Origin: Sutterella sp.
Lineage (GTDB): Bacteria; Pseudomonadota; Gammaproteobacteria; Burkholderiales; Burkholderiaceae_F
Direction of reading: 5' to 3'
Assembly (NCBI GenBank): GCA_020025965.1
Contig: JAHHRG010000002.1
Location: 1 to 64,000, forward strand
Length of the DNA stretch: 64,000 nucleotides
Shown: piece after piece, positions 29,364 through 40,787 of the stretch
How the letters are laid out: every line of letters starts with the position of its first letter
Numbering within the stretch: position 1 is the first letter of the stretch
The notes under the pieces: model-generated
Databases searched by the model: none
The model's input: only the letters and a program-made list of their open reading frames with translations
What the model was told of the DNA's origin: nothing
Translations under genes and position numbers: made by a program

Positions 29364-30476
29364 CTATCGTCGCGAATCAGCAGAGATGGAAAGCAAGAGA
29401 CCGGTACATACACCGAGCGTTAGTAGAGCGGTACCACCATAACTCATAAACGGTAGGGGGACACCTACAACAGGGAGAATACCACTCACCATTCCGATGT
29501 TGACGAAGGTATAGGAAAAAAAGATGGTTCCGATGGCGCTTGCAAGCAGTCGACTGAAGCGGTCTTCAGCATAGGCTGCAATATAAAAACTTCGCGCAAT
29601 CAAGAGTGTGTAGAGGAAAAGGAGTACTAAAGAGCCAACAAAACCGAACTCTTCTCCATAAACTGCAAAGAGAAAATCGCTGGTTCTTTCTGGAATGAAA
29701 TCAAGATGTGCCTGAGTGCCTTCCATCCAGCCTTTTCCTGTAAGACCGCCTGAGCCAATAGCGATTAGAGACTGAAGGGTATGAAAACCCTTTCCAAGTG
29801 GGTCCGTGGTGGGATCCAACAAGGTCATGATGCGTTCTTTTTGGTAGTCGTGAAGGACATTCCAGATGAAAGGCATCATAGCAACGATTGAGACGCCGAG
29901 ACCGATGATGAATTTTCGGCTGAGGCCTGCAAAGAAAATCACAGCGAAACCGGCTAAACCGACAAGAATCGATGTTCCTAGGTCTGGTTGTTTAAGAATC
30001 AGGGCCACAGGGAAAAGCAACATCATTCCAGCAATCAGGTGATGTAGGTTGCCGATGTCATCCTTGCGTGTGTGATAGTAGAGCGCGAGCATCATGGGTA
30101 CGGCGAGTTTCATCAACTCTGACGGCTGAATGCGAATGCCAATATTGACCCAGCGTGTTGCCCCTTTGACGGTGACGCCAGCGACTAGTGTAAGAACCAG
30201 AAGAACACAACCAATAACAAAAAGCGGTGTGGCGATTCTCTTAATGTATTTGATGGGAATTATCGCTACGACACTCATGCCGACGGTGGCAATCATGATG
30301 TTGCGGATTTGGTTGTCAACGCGCCACGGGAAGCTGTAGCCCGCAGAATAGAGCGCGACAAATCCGATCGTTGTTAGTGTGGCAACGATCGTGAGAAGAA
30401 GAAGGTCGGAACGAAAAAATCGACCGATGGCATAACGAGCGAATAAGAAGCCATTTTGAGTGACGGCATCAAGCAA
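29364..30476 (-). CDS. rodA: Rod-shape peptidoglycan glycosyltransferase RodA
   Basis: RodA (MrdB) is the SEDS glycan polymerase of the elongasome, paired with PBP2. The 370-residue protein has about ten membrane helices and the SEDS segments VKGATRWVNIGIRIQPSELM, LKQPDLGTSILVGLAG and LPFMSYGGTALLTLGV near the C-terminus. The start is probably TTG at 30476 with GGGAGA upstream; an ATG just before it is out of frame and closed by a stop. It lies 19 bases after mrdA. Confidence 0.95.
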   Translation of the reverse strand: MLDAVTQNGFLFARYAIGRFFRSDLLLLTIVATLTTIGFVALYSAGYSFPWRVDNQIRNIMIATVGMSVVAIIPIKYIKRIATPLFVIGCVLLVLTLVAGVTVKGATRWVNIGIRIQPSELMKLAVPMMLALYYHTRKDDIGNLHHLIAGMMLLFPVALILKQPDLGTSILVGLAGFAVIFFAGLSRKFIIGLGVSIVAMMPFIWNVLHDYQKERIMTLLDPTTDPLGKGFHTLQSLIAIGSGGLTGKGWMEGTQAHLDFIPERTSDFLFAVYGEEFGFVGSLVLLFLYTLLIARSFYIAAYAEDRFSRLLASAIGTIFFSYTFVNIGMVSGILPVVGVPLPFMSYGGTALLTLGVCTGLLLSISADSRR

Positions 30477-30495
30477 AACACATTCTCCCTATTGA

Positions 30496-32394
30496 TCACT
30501 TTTTCGCGGATTGCGATTTCATAAGCTTGTGCCCTTGGGGCGGTGGTAGCTTGAGGGAATTTTCCCCTGTCAACCAGTAGTCGATTATCTTTCGGGCCAC
30601 GGGCGCTGCGGCCTTGGCGCCGAAACCGCCATTTTCAACCAAAACGGCCAAGGCAATCTTGGGGTTTTTGGCGGGGGCAAAGGCGATGAAAAGCGCGTGG
30701 TCGTGGTATTGACGCTTCAGTTTCTTTGCATCGTACTTATCGTCCTGTGCAACGGTAATGACCTGTGCAGTGCCTGTCTTGCAGGCCACCTGATAGGGCG
30801 TACCGGCAAAGGCGGCCTTCGCAGTTCCGATTCGAGCCACATCTATCATGCCGTTAATAACAGCGTCGAGATTTCTCGGGCGGAGTTCGATCGTATTTGT
30901 GGGCACAAGCGGCGTGACCATTTCGTCAGAAGTGACGGGATCAACTGTCGAACGTACGAAATGTGGTGTCATAACGACGCCTCGGTTGGCTAGTGTCGAG
31001 GTTGCATGCGCGAGTTGCAAAAGTGTGAAGGCGTTATAACCCTGTCCGATACCAATCGACGGAGTGTCACCGAGCAACCACGAACGGCCGAAACGCTGTT
31101 CTTTCCATTCCCGGCTAGGGAGAATACCCGTTTGTTCGCCGATCAGATCGATTCCCGTTTTCTGCCCGAAACCCCAGGGCTTCATGAAGTGATAAATTCC
31201 GTCAACACCGAGTTCGATTGAGAGCCAGTAGTAATAAACGTCGGAAGAGATGGCGATTGAACGGCGAAGATCTACTTTGCCTTTAACCACGCCGCTCATG
31301 TCACGGAAACGGTGGTTGCCTACGGTAAAGACACCTGTATCTTGAATGACGTGCTCGGGGGAGGTTACTCCAAGCTCGAGACCGGCTAACGCCACAAAGG
31401 GTTTATAAGTAGACCCGATCGGATAAAGGCCACGCATTGCACGGTTCAGCAACGGCTTCGTTTCGGACGTATTGAGTTCGTTCCAATTTTCTGGATCGAT
31501 TCCGCCAGGGAAAAGGTTCGGGTTATAGGTAGGCATCGATACAAAGGAGAGAATTTCTCCAGTCTTCGGTTCGATGGCAATCACAGCGCCCGTTTTGCCT
31601 TCCATCGCGTTTTCGGCGACTCGTTGCAGGTTCATGTCGATAGAGAGGTATAGATCGCGTCCTGGTTTGGCTGGTTCAAGTGAAAGGCTTCGAACAGCAT
31701 GACCTCCTGCTGTGACTTCAAGCGTCTCGTGACCTTGCGGGCCGTGGAGCGTATCTTCATAGCTACGTTCAATACCGACTTTGCCGATAACGCGTTCGCC
31801 ATCGTATTTGTCGAGCTTGCCTTCCTCTTTCAATCGTTTCTTGTCATTCTGAGAAATGGAGCCTATGTAGCCCAAAAAGTGACTTCCCGTTTCTCCTTGT
31901 GGATAAATGCGATAGGTGCGTTGATTGATTTCCACACCAGGGAAACGCCACTGCTGACCGATAAAGATCGCCACTTCCTCATCGGTCAATTTTTGACGAA
32001 TAGGAATAGAATCGTAGCGGTTCAAGTCTTCTCGCAAACGCTGGAAACGACGGCGATCACCCTTGGTGATGGTGATAATTTCAGAAAGGTCATCGATCGT
32101 CTGATTTAGATTTCGAACCTTTTCGGGGGTGATTTCAAGTGAATAGGCGAGGAAATTCGTTGCCAGAATTTCTCCGTTTCTATCGTAAATCATGCCGCGG
32201 GATCCAGACGATGTAACTGTGACAGTGCGGTTCTTTTCCGCACGTTCGACATAGGCATTCTGGTTGATAATCTGTAACCAGGCCAAGCGTCCGATCAGAA
32301 CGAAAAAAAGAGCGACGATAGCGCCGAAGGTGAAAACCAAACGGCGTCGGAAAGGTGCGAGATCTTCCTCGTCATCTTTAAAATCTAAACTCAT
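30496..32394 (-). CDS. mrdA: Penicillin-binding protein 2
   Basis: PBP2 is the elongasome transpeptidase that cross-links new peptidoglycan. The 632-residue protein has a cytoplasmic N-terminus, one membrane anchor (FTFGAIVALFFVLIGRLAWL), the PBP dimer domain and the transpeptidase domain. All catalytic motifs are present: GSTYKPF with Ser328 and Lys331, SSDVYYY as the SxD motif, and CKTGTAQV. This contrasts with the degenerate PBP5-like protein at 22.7 kb. It lies 15 bases after mreD. Confidence 0.97.
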   Translation of the reverse strand: MSLDFKDDEEDLAPFRRRLVFTFGAIVALFFVLIGRLAWLQIINQNAYVERAEKNRTVTVTSSGSRGMIYDRNGEILATNFLAYSLEITPEKVRNLNQTIDDLSEIITITKGDRRRFQRLREDLNRYDSIPIRQKLTDEEVAIFIGQQWRFPGVEINQRTYRIYPQGETGSHFLGYIGSISQNDKKRLKEEGKLDKYDGERVIGKVGIERSYEDTLHGPQGHETLEVTAGGHAVRSLSLEPAKPGRDLYLSIDMNLQRVAENAMEGKTGAVIAIEPKTGEILSFVSMPTYNPNLFPGGIDPENWNELNTSETKPLLNRAMRGLYPIGSTYKPFVALAGLELGVTSPEHVIQDTGVFTVGNHRFRDMSGVVKGKVDLRRSIAISSDVYYYWLSIELGVDGIYHFMKPWGFGQKTGIDLIGEQTGILPSREWKEQRFGRSWLLGDTPSIGIGQGYNAFTLLQLAHATSTLANRGVVMTPHFVRSTVDPVTSDEMVTPLVPTNTIELRPRNLDAVINGMIDVARIGTAKAAFAGTPYQVACKTGTAQVITVAQDDKYDAKKLKRQYHDHALFIAFAPAKNPKIALAVLVENGGFGAKAAAPVARKIIDYWLTGENSLKLPPPQGHKLMKSQSAKK

Positions 32395-32409
32395 GCGACT
32401 TACGTCCTT

Positions 32410-32952
32410 TTAAAGCACGTTGTCGTTATGGCCGGCATGTCGTTCGGGCCACGAATAGACGAAAGAAATGAGCGGCCAGAGTATGGCTCCGGTCAAGCTC
32501 TGCATGAACCACGGAAAGCCAGGCCACAGACCGTCGAACCAAAGACGCACAAGGAGAACCACGATCTGTGTCATCAAGAGCAAGGGCAGAACGTGAAGTG
32601 CCTGACCCGTGGGGTTGAACCAAGTCAGGCGACGGTGAAGGGTTATCGCTGAATATGAAAGGATCGTGTAGGCGAGTGCCTGCTGACCGAGAACACTCCC
32701 TGTGTGAATGTCCGAGAGAATTCCACAGAGAAAGGCGATCGTCATGCCGATATGACGAGGATAGCGAACGGTCCAGTAAAGAAGGGTTAGTGCCAAAACG
32801 TCGGGAAGCCAAAGAACATGGACGGTCGATAATGCTAGCGTCGTCAGATAAGCGACGATGAATGTAATGATGATCCAAAGAGGATGCGTAGGACGCTCAA
32901 GTGCAGCGTTCTGCGAATCGGTGCTCAAGGCGGCTGTGTTTGGTTTATTCAT
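32410..32952 (-). CDS. mreD: Rod shape-determining protein MreD
   Basis: MreD is an inner-membrane component of the MreBCD elongasome. The 180-residue protein has about five hydrophobic helices (WIIITFIVAYLTTLALS, MTIAFLCGILSDIHTG, VLPLLLMTQIVVLLVRLW) and the family segment LCGILSDIHTGSVLGQQAL. Its ATG overlaps the mreC stop by 4 bases (ATGA), so translation is coupled. Confidence 0.93.
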   Translation of the reverse strand: MNKPNTAALSTDSQNAALERPTHPLWIIITFIVAYLTTLALSTVHVLWLPDVLALTLLYWTVRYPRHIGMTIAFLCGILSDIHTGSVLGQQALAYTILSYSAITLHRRLTWFNPTGQALHVLPLLLMTQIVVLLVRLWFDGLWPGFPWFMQSLTGAILWPLISFVYSWPERHAGHNDNVL

Positions 32953-33842
32953 CGTCCGGCCCTGCGTCGTTTGGAGGATTGTGGTTGGGTTTCTTCGAGT
33001 TCTGCTGTACGGTCTGGATCTGTCAGGATGACCGTAGCAAAGAGAATGTCGTCGATTTTCATCGTCGGTCGAACAGAAACGCTACGATAGGTCTCGCCCG
33101 GCTGATGAGATATCTTAACGACGGTTCCAGTCGCAATTTCACGTGGGAACAGTTTGTCGAGACCGGAGGTTACAAGTTTGTCTCCCACCTGTAGGTCGGT
33201 CGTTGGCAATACGAAGAGCAGATCCATCACGTCTTCCCCTGTACCCGCGAGGATAAATCGCTCGCCTGTACGATCATTCATGACGGAGATCTTCTGTCGG
33301 TGATCGGTAATAAGCGTGACTTCAGCCTGTTGCGCAATGACGCGGGTGACCTGACCGAGAGCCCCTGTTGATCCGATGACAGGCATGCCGATTTTCAGAC
33401 CGTCACGCTCGCCGAGGTTGATGTGGAGACGGCGAGTAAATTGATCGGCGACGCGTCCGAGCACTTCAGCTGTGACGACCTGGTTGGCCGTGCGTGGGAC
33501 GGCATGAATCAGTTCGCGAAGGCGATGGTTTTCTTCCTGCATTTCATGCAGGCGAGCAACTTCGAGCGATAAGCGGCGGTTTTCTTCGGCCAGCTCGTCG
33601 TTGCTTCGCTTCAGGCGCACTTTGCTGATGAAATACTCTTCACTTTGGCGAATGGTTTCAAAGGGTGTGGTGACCAACTGAACCAAGGGGGTTGTGAAGC
33701 TGACGACCGCGCTACGGAAGTTGTCGAGATGACGAAGACGTCCGTCAATCAATATGAGAATGACGGATACAAGCACGAAAAAGATGAATCTGATTCGTGC
33801 TGATATGCCTTGACGAAAAAGTGGCGGAGGTCCGTATTCCAC
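32949..33842 (-). CDS. mreC: Rod shape-determining protein MreC
   Basis: MreC is a bitopic periplasmic scaffold of the elongasome. The 297-residue protein starts at GTG 33842 and has one membrane helix (IRFIFFVLVSVILILIDG), a coiled coil (about residues 68-112, including LKRSNDELAEENRRLSLEV), and the beta-barrel core with AEVLGRVADQFTRRLHINLG and GMPVIGSTGALGQVT. It lies 11 bases after mreB. Confidence 0.95.
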   Translation of the reverse strand: MEYGPPPLFRQGISARIRFIFFVLVSVILILIDGRLRHLDNFRSAVVSFTTPLVQLVTTPFETIRQSEEYFISKVRLKRSNDELAEENRRLSLEVARLHEMQEENHRLRELIHAVPRTANQVVTAEVLGRVADQFTRRLHINLGERDGLKIGMPVIGSTGALGQVTRVIAQQAEVTLITDHRQKISVMNDRTGERFILAGTGEDVMDLLFVLPTTDLQVGDKLVTSGLDKLFPREIATGTVVKISHQPGETYRSVSVRPTMKIDDILFATVILTDPDRTAELEETQPQSSKRRRAGR

Positions 33843-33853
33843 GGGGAATTATC

Positions 33854-35008
<1,155 letters not shown>

Positions 35009-35153
35009 TTAATGATAAACTAACTGATCGTTCGGCGTAACTCGTGAATCGATCTCTTCGTCCATTCTCTTGTTTGGGAGTGTTACAAAGAGTTGTACAG
35101 GCGTCGATTGGATACTCAGTCGCTTTAATAACCAGCAGTAGAGAAGTACGAAT

Positions 35154-35441
35154 ATGTCCTTAACGATGGACGACATTCGCCGTATTGCTGACCTTGGACG
35201 CATCGATATTTCCGATGAGCAGGCCAAGGTCGTGCAGGGCGAGCTTAATGATATTTTTCAGATGATCGAACGCATCAGTTCCGTTGATACGGAAGGTGTT
35301 GCACCGATGCCCAATCCACACGACGGCATTCAGCGCCTGCGCGAGGACGTGGTCACCGAGGAAAACAACCGTACTGAAAATATGAAGAACGCTCCGGAGC
35401 AAGCTGAAGGTTGCTTCTTGGTTCCTCAGGTCATCGAATAA
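35154..35441 (+). CDS. gatC: Aspartyl/glutamyl-tRNA amidotransferase subunit C
   Basis: GatC stabilises the GatCAB complex that converts misacylated Glu-tRNA(Gln) and Asp-tRNA(Asn). The 95-residue protein begins LTMDDIRRIADLGRIDIS and contains MPNPHDGIQRLREDVVTEEN, typical of the family. It is first in a gatC-gatA-gatB operon divergent from mreB. Confidence 0.96.
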   Translation: MSLTMDDIRRIADLGRIDISDEQAKVVQGELNDIFQMIERISSVDTEGVAPMPNPHDGIQRLREDVVTEENNRTENMKNAPEQAEGCFLVPQVIE

Positions 35442-35456
35442 GCGGATTGGAAGAAA

Positions 35457-36914
35457 ATGGAAAATATAACTTTCTGCTCTGTTGCCGAATTGTCCAAGAA
35501 GTTGGCTACGCGTGAAGTGTCGGCCGTTGAATTGGCTCAACACTTTCTGAATAGAATTGAGGCCCATCGTGGCCTCAATGCATTCTTGGATGTTCGTCCC
35601 GAAGTGACGCTGGCTCAGGCTAAGCTCGCTGACGAACGCATTGCCGCCGGCACGGCCACGTCCCTGACGGGGATTCCCATCGGTCACAAGGATATCTTTG
35701 TGACGCGTGAATGGGCTTCCACCGCTGCCAGTAAGATGCTCGAAGGCTATATGAGCCCGTTTGATGCTACCGTCGTCAGCAAGCTTAAGGAAGCTGGCAT
35801 GGTTTGCTTGGGCAAGCTCAATTGTGACGAATTCGCCATGGGGAGTAGCAACGAAAACTCCGCTTACGGCAAAGTTTTCAATCCCTGGGATACCAATGCT
35901 GTTCCAGGCGGCTCTTCCGGTGGCTCATCTTCCGCTGTTGCCGCGGGGCTAGCTCCGATCGTGACAGGGACTGATACTGGTGGTTCCATTCGCGAACCTG
36001 CCTCTTTCACAGGCGTGACAGGGTTGAAGCCCACCTACGGTCGTCCGTCCCGACTCGGCATGATTGCCTTTGCATCATCTCTGGACACGGCGGGGCTTCT
36101 CGGTCAGTCTGCTGAAGACTGTGCCATGGTTTTGGGTAGCATGGTCGGTTTCGATCCTGCTGACTCCACCTCTGTCAATCGTCCGACGGAAGATTTCACA
36201 CGTAATCTCAACGATGGCGTTAAGGGCTTGCGCATAGGCGTTCCCCGCAAGTGGCTCGGCGAAGGACTTGATCCCGAACTCCGCGTTTCCATTGAAACGG
36301 CCATTGACACGTATCGTCGTCTTGGCGCTGAAATTGTCGATATCGAACTTCCGATGGCCGAACTAGGTGTACCTGTTTATTATGTCGTCGCTTGTGCCGA
36401 AGCAAGTTCTAACCTTTCTCGCTTTGATGGCGTCCGCTACGGTCATCGTGCGGCAGAATACAACGACATCGTTGATATGATCAAGAAGTCGCGTAACGAA
36501 GGTTTCGGTCCAGAACCCAAGCGTCGCATCATGATTGGTACCTATGTGCTTTCACACGGTTACTACGATGCTTATTACCTGAAGGCTCAGCGCGTTCGTC
36601 GCTTGATTGCTCGAGAATTCCACGAAACTTTCAAGCTGGTCGATGCAATCATCAGTCCTGTGACGGCGGGGCCGGCTTACGACTTCAATGCTCACTCTGA
36701 TCCGGTGTCTGCTTACCTCTCCGACCTTTACACGATTCCCGTATCTTTGGCCGGTCTTCCTGGTATTGCAGTGCCGAGCGGTATGCATTCTAACGGTCGT
36801 CCGCTTGGCTTTCAGCTTATCGGTGAAAACTTCTCCGAAGCAAAACTTCTCGGCATTGCTGCCGCTTGGCAGCGTGAAACGGACTGGCATCTCCGCCATC
36901 CGGCCGGTTACTAA
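35457..36914 (+). CDS. gatA: Aspartyl/glutamyl-tRNA amidotransferase subunit A
   Basis: GatA is the glutaminase of GatCAB and belongs to the amidase signature family. The 485-residue protein shows the catalytic Lys region [12 protein letters not shown], the amidase signature [18 protein letters not shown] and the [19 protein letters not shown] stretch with the catalytic serines. The start ATG has GGAAGAAA upstream. It lies 15 bases after gatC and 21 before gatB. Confidence 0.97.
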   Translation: MENITFCSVAELSKKLATREVSAVELAQHFLNRIEAHRGLNAFLDVRPEVTLAQAKLADERIAAGTATSLTGIPIGHKDIFVTREWASTAASKMLEGYMSPFDATVVSKLKEAGMVCLGKLNCDEFAMGSSNENSAYGKVFNPWDTNAVPGGSSGGSSSAVAAGLAPIVTGTDTGGSIREPASFTGVTGLKPTYGRPSRLGMIAFASSLDTAGLLGQSAEDCAMVLGSMVGFDPADSTSVNRPTEDFTRNLNDGVKGLRIGVPRKWLGEGLDPELRVSIETAIDTYRRLGAEIVDIELPMAELGVPVYYVVACAEASSNLSRFDGVRYGHRAAEYNDIVDMIKKSRNEGFGPEPKRRIMIGTYVLSHGYYDAYYLKAQRVRRLIAREFHETFKLVDAIISPVTAGPAYDFNAHSDPVSAYLSDLYTIPVSLAGLPGIAVPSGMHSNGRPLGFQLIGENFSEAKLLGIAAAWQRETDWHLRHPAGY

Positions 36915-36935
36915 GATCTCAAGAGGAAATACACC

Positions 36936-38387
36936 ATGCAGTGGGAAGTTGTTATCGGTCTTGAGACGCACGTTCAGCTCTCGACCAAGTCCAAAATTTT
37001 TTCAGGTGCTCCTCGCCATTTCGGCGATGAAGCCAATACGAATGCCTGCTTTATCGACCTCGCTCTTCCAGGAAGTCTGCCGGTACTGAACCGCAATGCT
37101 GTCGAGAAGGCTATTCGTTTTGGTCTTGCGATTGACGCCAAGGTTGCCAACCATTCCGTCTTTGATCGCAAGAACTATTTTTATCCTGACCTTCCGAAGG
37201 GTTACCAGATCAGTCAGTTCGATCTCCCAATTGTTCTTGGAGGTAAGCTGAGTTTTCCTGTCGAACCGAAAAAAGGTGCTCCCTACATTAAGACGATCAA
37301 CTTGACGCGTGCTCACCTTGAAGAAGATGCGGGCAAGTCGATTCATGGTCTTGTTCAGGGGCATTCTGGTATCGATCTTAACCGTGCCGGTACGCCGTTG
37401 CTTGAGATTGTGACGGAACCGGAAATGCGTTCTTCCGCCGAAGCTGTCGGTTATGCTCGAACTCTTCACGCTTTAGTTGTCTGGCTCGGTATTTCAGATG
37501 GCAATATGCAGGAAGGGAATTTCCGTTGCGATGCTAACGTTTCCGTTCGACCTGTTGGCCAGAAGGAATTCGGTACGCGTTGCGAAATTAAGAATCTCAA
37601 TTCCTTCCGTTTTCTTCAGGAAGCCATTGACTACGAAATCAATCGTCAAATCGAGTTGATCGAAGATGGTGGAAAGGTTGTGCAGGCTACGCGTCTTTAT
37701 GATCCGGATAAAGGGGAAACGCGTCAGATGCGTACCAAGGAAGACTCGATGGATTACCGTTATTTCCCGGATCCCGATCTTCTGCCTTGCGAAGTCTCCG
37801 ATGAATGGATTGACGAAGTTCGAGCTTCGATGCCCGAACTGCCGCATCATCTCTGCAAGCGCATGCAGGAAGAATTCGGTCTGCTAGAGTACGACGCCAC
37901 GATGCTCACGGCTAGCCGTGATATCGCTGATTACTATCTAGAACTTGTCAACCAAGTTGCCGACCACAAGATGGCCTCCAATTGGGTGATGGGTGAACTT
38001 TCTGCCTCAATCAATCAGACGGAAGGAATGAAGTTTGCTGAAGCGCCTGTAACTCCGACTCTTCTCGCCAAGATTTTGAACCGCATCATTGACAATACGA
38101 TTAACCAGAAGGGCGCCAAGCAGATATTCCAGGCTGTATGGGCTGGCGAAGGTACCGACGTTGATCAGTTGATCGAAGCCAAGGGCTTGAAGCAGATTTC
38201 GGACACTGGTGCTCTCGAAGGTATCATTGACGAGGTCTTGGCTCAGAATCAGAAGTCTGTTGACGAATTCCGTGCTGGCAAGCAGAAGGCTTTCAACGCT
38301 TTGGTTGGCCAGTGCATGAAGAAGACACGCGGCAAGGCAAATCCGGCTCAGGTGAACGAATTGCTTCGCAAGAAGTTGGGTGCTTAA
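36936..38387 (+). CDS. gatB: Aspartyl/glutamyl-tRNA amidotransferase subunit B
   Basis: GatB binds the tRNA and carries out the kinase/amidation half of the reaction. The 483-residue protein starts [20 protein letters not shown] and contains [36 protein letters not shown] and the C-terminal YqeY-like tail domain. AGAGGA precedes the ATG. A terminator follows about 40 bases after the stop. Confidence 0.98.
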   Translation: MQWEVVIGLETHVQLSTKSKIFSGAPRHFGDEANTNACFIDLALPGSLPVLNRNAVEKAIRFGLAIDAKVANHSVFDRKNYFYPDLPKGYQISQFDLPIVLGGKLSFPVEPKKGAPYIKTINLTRAHLEEDAGKSIHGLVQGHSGIDLNRAGTPLLEIVTEPEMRSSAEAVGYARTLHALVVWLGISDGNMQEGNFRCDANVSVRPVGQKEFGTRCEIKNLNSFRFLQEAIDYEINRQIELIEDGGKVVQATRLYDPDKGETRQMRTKEDSMDYRYFPDPDLLPCEVSDEWIDEVRASMPELPHHLCKRMQEEFGLLEYDATMLTASRDIADYYLELVNQVADHKMASNWVMGELSASINQTEGMKFAEAPVTPTLLAKILNRIIDNTINQKGAKQIFQAVWAGEGTDVDQLIEAKGLKQISDTGALEGIIDEVLAQNQKSVDEFRAGKQKAFNALVGQCMKKTRGKANPAQVNELLRKKLGA

Positions 38388-38426
38388 TATATAAGTTAAG
38401 CATTCAAAATCTTCGATCGATGATTG

Positions 38427-38466
38427 AAGAGGATCTTTCCGATAACGGGAAGATCCTCTTTTTTAT
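38427..38466 (+). terminator. Intrinsic terminator of gatCAB
   Basis: AAGAGGATCTT (38427-38437) pairs with AAGATCCTCTT (38450-38460) around a 12-base loop and is followed by TTTTAT. Confidence 0.9.
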
Positions 38467-38467
38467 C

Positions 38468-38499
38468 AAAAAAATCCCGATATCGTCGGATATCGGGAT
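38468..38499 (-). terminator. Intrinsic terminator of pyrE
   Basis: Read on the minus strand, ATCCCGATATC and GATATCGGGAT form a perfect 11-base-pair stem with a 4-base loop, followed by a run of T (the A-tract at 38468-38473). It lies 25 bases after the pyrE stop and is back to back with the gatB terminator. Confidence 0.88.
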
Positions 38500-38523
38500 C
38501 TTCTGAACGATTGGGTTCGGAAA

Positions 38524-39201
38524 TTAGGCTCCGTACTTGTTGCGATAAGCGGCGACGGAATCTTTGTACTTGGAAGCGGTCTTGGCGGCGTCGGACGTAC
38601 CGTCCATAAAGGCCAAAAGGTCGTTGAGGTTGATGATCGAAACGCCATTGAAGCCGAAGCTCTTTTCAACATCCTGAACAGCGGAGGTTTCTGTCATTTC
38701 AACTGCATTGCCACCGCGTTCCATGCGATCGACGGCAATCAGCACACCTGCGGGTTCGGCACCATTTGCTTGGATGATCTTGACGGATTCACGAACAGAG
38801 GTTCCTGCAGAGATCACGTCGTCAATGATGACGACCTTGCCTTTAAGGGGAGAACCGACGATAACGCCACCCTCACCGTGATCCTTGGCTTCCTTGCGGT
38901 TGAAAGCCCAGGGAACATCACAACCGAGGCGCGCAAGATTCATTGCAACGGAAGCAGCCAAAGGGATACCCTTGTAAGCAGGGCCGAAGATCATGTCGAA
39001 TTCGATTTTGCCTGCATCGCGAGCAGCGAGAAGTGTCTTGGCATAGAAAGCACCAAGTTCGTCGAGTAATTTACCAGTGTTGAATAGACCTGCATTGAAG
39101 AAGTACGGAGAAAGACGACCAGCTTTCGTTTCGTATTCACCAAAGCGAAGGACGTTGGCGTTCAGGGAGAATTCGATAAATTGTTCTTGAATCGGCTGCA
39201 T
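38524..39201 (-). CDS. pyrE: Orotate phosphoribosyltransferase
   Basis: PyrE joins orotate to PRPP in pyrimidine synthesis. From the ATG at 39201 the protein is 225 residues. It shows ALRFGEYETK-like start region (LRFGEYETKAGRLSPYFFN), IFGPAYKGIPLAASVA, FNRKEAKDHGEGG and the PRPP-binding VVIIDDVISAGTS. The frame extends 18 codons upstream without conservation. It is divergent from the exonuclease gene with 108 bases between. Confidence 0.96.
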   Translation of the reverse strand: MQPIQEQFIEFSLNANVLRFGEYETKAGRLSPYFFNAGLFNTGKLLDELGAFYAKTLLAARDAGKIEFDMIFGPAYKGIPLAASVAMNLARLGCDVPWAFNRKEAKDHGEGGVIVGSPLKGKVVIIDDVISAGTSVRESVKIIQANGAEPAGVLIAVDRMERGGNAVEMTETSAVQDVEKSFGFNGVSIINLNDLLAFMDGTSDAAKTASKYKDSVAAYRNKYGA

Positions 39202-39309
39202 AACGGAATCTTTAAATCTGAAACAGGCTTGAAGCCTTGTGAATATCTGTGGCATTGTACCGCCAATTGCCAGTATTCTTATAAGGTTTTCGATGTTTTT
39301 GGAGCCGTA

Positions 39310-40092
39310 ATGTTTCGTGTAATCAGTTTAAATGCCAATGGGATTCGATCCGCCAAGACAAAAGGTTTCTTCGAGTGGTTTCTGACTCAGGATGCAGATG
39401 TGCTCTGCATTCAGGAGTTGAAAGCACAGGATGCGGATATTTCCGAGGCTATTCGTGAGATAGGCGGTTATAAGAGCTACTTTCATTGTGCCGAAAAAAA
39501 AGGCTATTCCGGCTGTGGCCTTTGGTGCCGACAGGAACCGAAGGAGGTGCGTTACGGCTTCGGCAGTAAGGAATTCGATCCTGAGGGACGTTACATGGAA
39601 GCCGATTTCGGTAACATCAAGGTAATCTCAACTTATTTTCCTTCGGGCTCTTCTTCTGAAGTTCGTCAGGAAGCCAAGTATCGCTTTTTGGACGAAATGA
39701 TAAAACACATGGATGAACTCTTCACTTGCGGAAAAGAAGTCATTATGTGTGGCGATATGAACATCGCTCACAAGGAAATCGATCTGAAAAATTGGAAGGG
39801 TAATCAGAAGAACTCAGGCTTTTTGCCCGAAGAACGTCAGTGGATGACCGATACACTCGAGCAACACGGTTGGGTTGATGTTTTCCGTCGACTCGATAAG
39901 CGTCCCGAGCGTTACACCTGGTGGAGTCAGCGTGGTCAGGCACGTGCGAAGAACGTCGGTTGGCGTATCGATTACCACCTGACGACGCCTGGTATTGCGG
40001 GAAAAGCCGTGGCTACCGATATCTATGTCGGAGAGAAGTTCTCTGACCACGCCCCAGTGATTGTTGACTACAACGTCAATATTGAGGATTAA
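39310..40092 (+). CDS. Exodeoxyribonuclease III (AP endonuclease family)
   Basis: A 260-residue exonuclease III-type enzyme for base-excision repair. The ATG at 39310 has GGAG six bases upstream. Catalytic motifs are present: LNANGIR, LCIQELKAQDADI with Glu36, CGDMNIAHKEIDLKNW, and the C-terminal FSDHAPVIVDY with the active Asp-His. It starts a three-gene plus-strand run with gaps of 2 and 3 bases to the next genes. The frame extends back into pyrE but that part is not conserved. Confidence 0.95.
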   Translation: MFRVISLNANGIRSAKTKGFFEWFLTQDADVLCIQELKAQDADISEAIREIGGYKSYFHCAEKKGYSGCGLWCRQEPKEVRYGFGSKEFDPEGRYMEADFGNIKVISTYFPSGSSSEVRQEAKYRFLDEMIKHMDELFTCGKEVIMCGDMNIAHKEIDLKNWKGNQKNSGFLPEERQWMTDTLEQHGWVDVFRRLDKRPERYTWWSQRGQARAKNVGWRIDYHLTTPGIAGKAVATDIYVGEKFSDHAPVIVDYNVNIED

Positions 40093-40094
40093 AA

Positions 40095-40784
40095 ATGCGT
40101 TTGCAAGATGTGTTGTTCGAGCAGGGCTTCGGAACTCGTTACGACTGCGCGGACATAGTCGCTAAAGGCGGTGTGACGATCGCGGGTGAAGTTCACGACG
40201 ATCCTCTTGAAGATATTGAGGTCGACGGTTTGGAATTTGGTTGCATCGGCAAAATTTGGCCGTATTGCGAAAAGGCAGTTATTGCGCTCAATAAGCCTGC
40301 GGGATACGAGTGCTCAATGAAGCCTTCCTCTCATCCCTCTGTGATGACGCTATTGCCGAGCCCACTACGTCGTCGCAATGTGCAGCCAGTAGGGCGTTTG
40401 GACGTCGACACGACGGGGCTCCTCATTATGACGGATGATGGTCAGTTGCAACATCGCCTTATTCATCCCAAGCGTCATGTGGCGAAGGTCTATGAAGTGA
40501 CCTGCCGTCATCCAGTGACCGAAGCTATGAAAGAAAAGCTTCTCTCAGGTGTTGTTCTTGATGACGATCCGAAGCCCGTTGCTGCGAAAGCGGTCGAGAT
40601 TGTTGATGAACACCATATTCGTATGACGCTTGTGCAAGGAAAATACCATCAGGTTAAACGCATGATCGCCGCTTGTTCCAACCGTTGTGACAGTCTTCAT
40701 CGCTCTGGATTCGGTGCATTCGAATTGCCCGAAAAACTTCAACCCGGTGAATGGATGTGGATTCGTCGCGAAGATATTGTGTAA
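40095..40784 (+). CDS. RsuA-family pseudouridine synthase
   Basis: A 229-residue RsuA/RluB/E/F-type enzyme that isomerises uridine in rRNA, most likely U516 of 16S rRNA (RsuA type). It has an N-terminal S4 RNA-binding domain (residues 1-45), then IALNKPAGYECSMKPSSHPS, the catalytic-Asp motif GRLDVDTTGLLIMTDDG, and the C-terminal GKYHQVKRMIAACSNR. Paralogues for large-subunit sites cannot be fully excluded. Confidence 0.9.
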   Translation: MRLQDVLFEQGFGTRYDCADIVAKGGVTIAGEVHDDPLEDIEVDGLEFGCIGKIWPYCEKAVIALNKPAGYECSMKPSSHPSVMTLLPSPLRRRNVQPVGRLDVDTTGLLIMTDDGQLQHRLIHPKRHVAKVYEVTCRHPVTEAMKEKLLSGVVLDDDPKPVAAKAVEIVDEHHIRMTLVQGKYHQVKRMIAACSNRCDSLHRSGFGAFELPEKLQPGEWMWIRREDIV

Positions 40785-40787
40785 ATC

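Noticed and set aside
30496..32394. Possible degeneration of PBP2, as seen in the PBP5-like protein
   Set aside because: SxxK, SxD and KTG motifs are all intact in PBP2, so loss is limited to the PBP5-like gene.
33138..33156. parS-like sequence (TTTCACGTG followed by GGAACA) inside mreC
   Set aside because: It matches only the core of the TGTTTCACGTGAAACA consensus, with mismatches in both outer arms, and lies in coding sequence.
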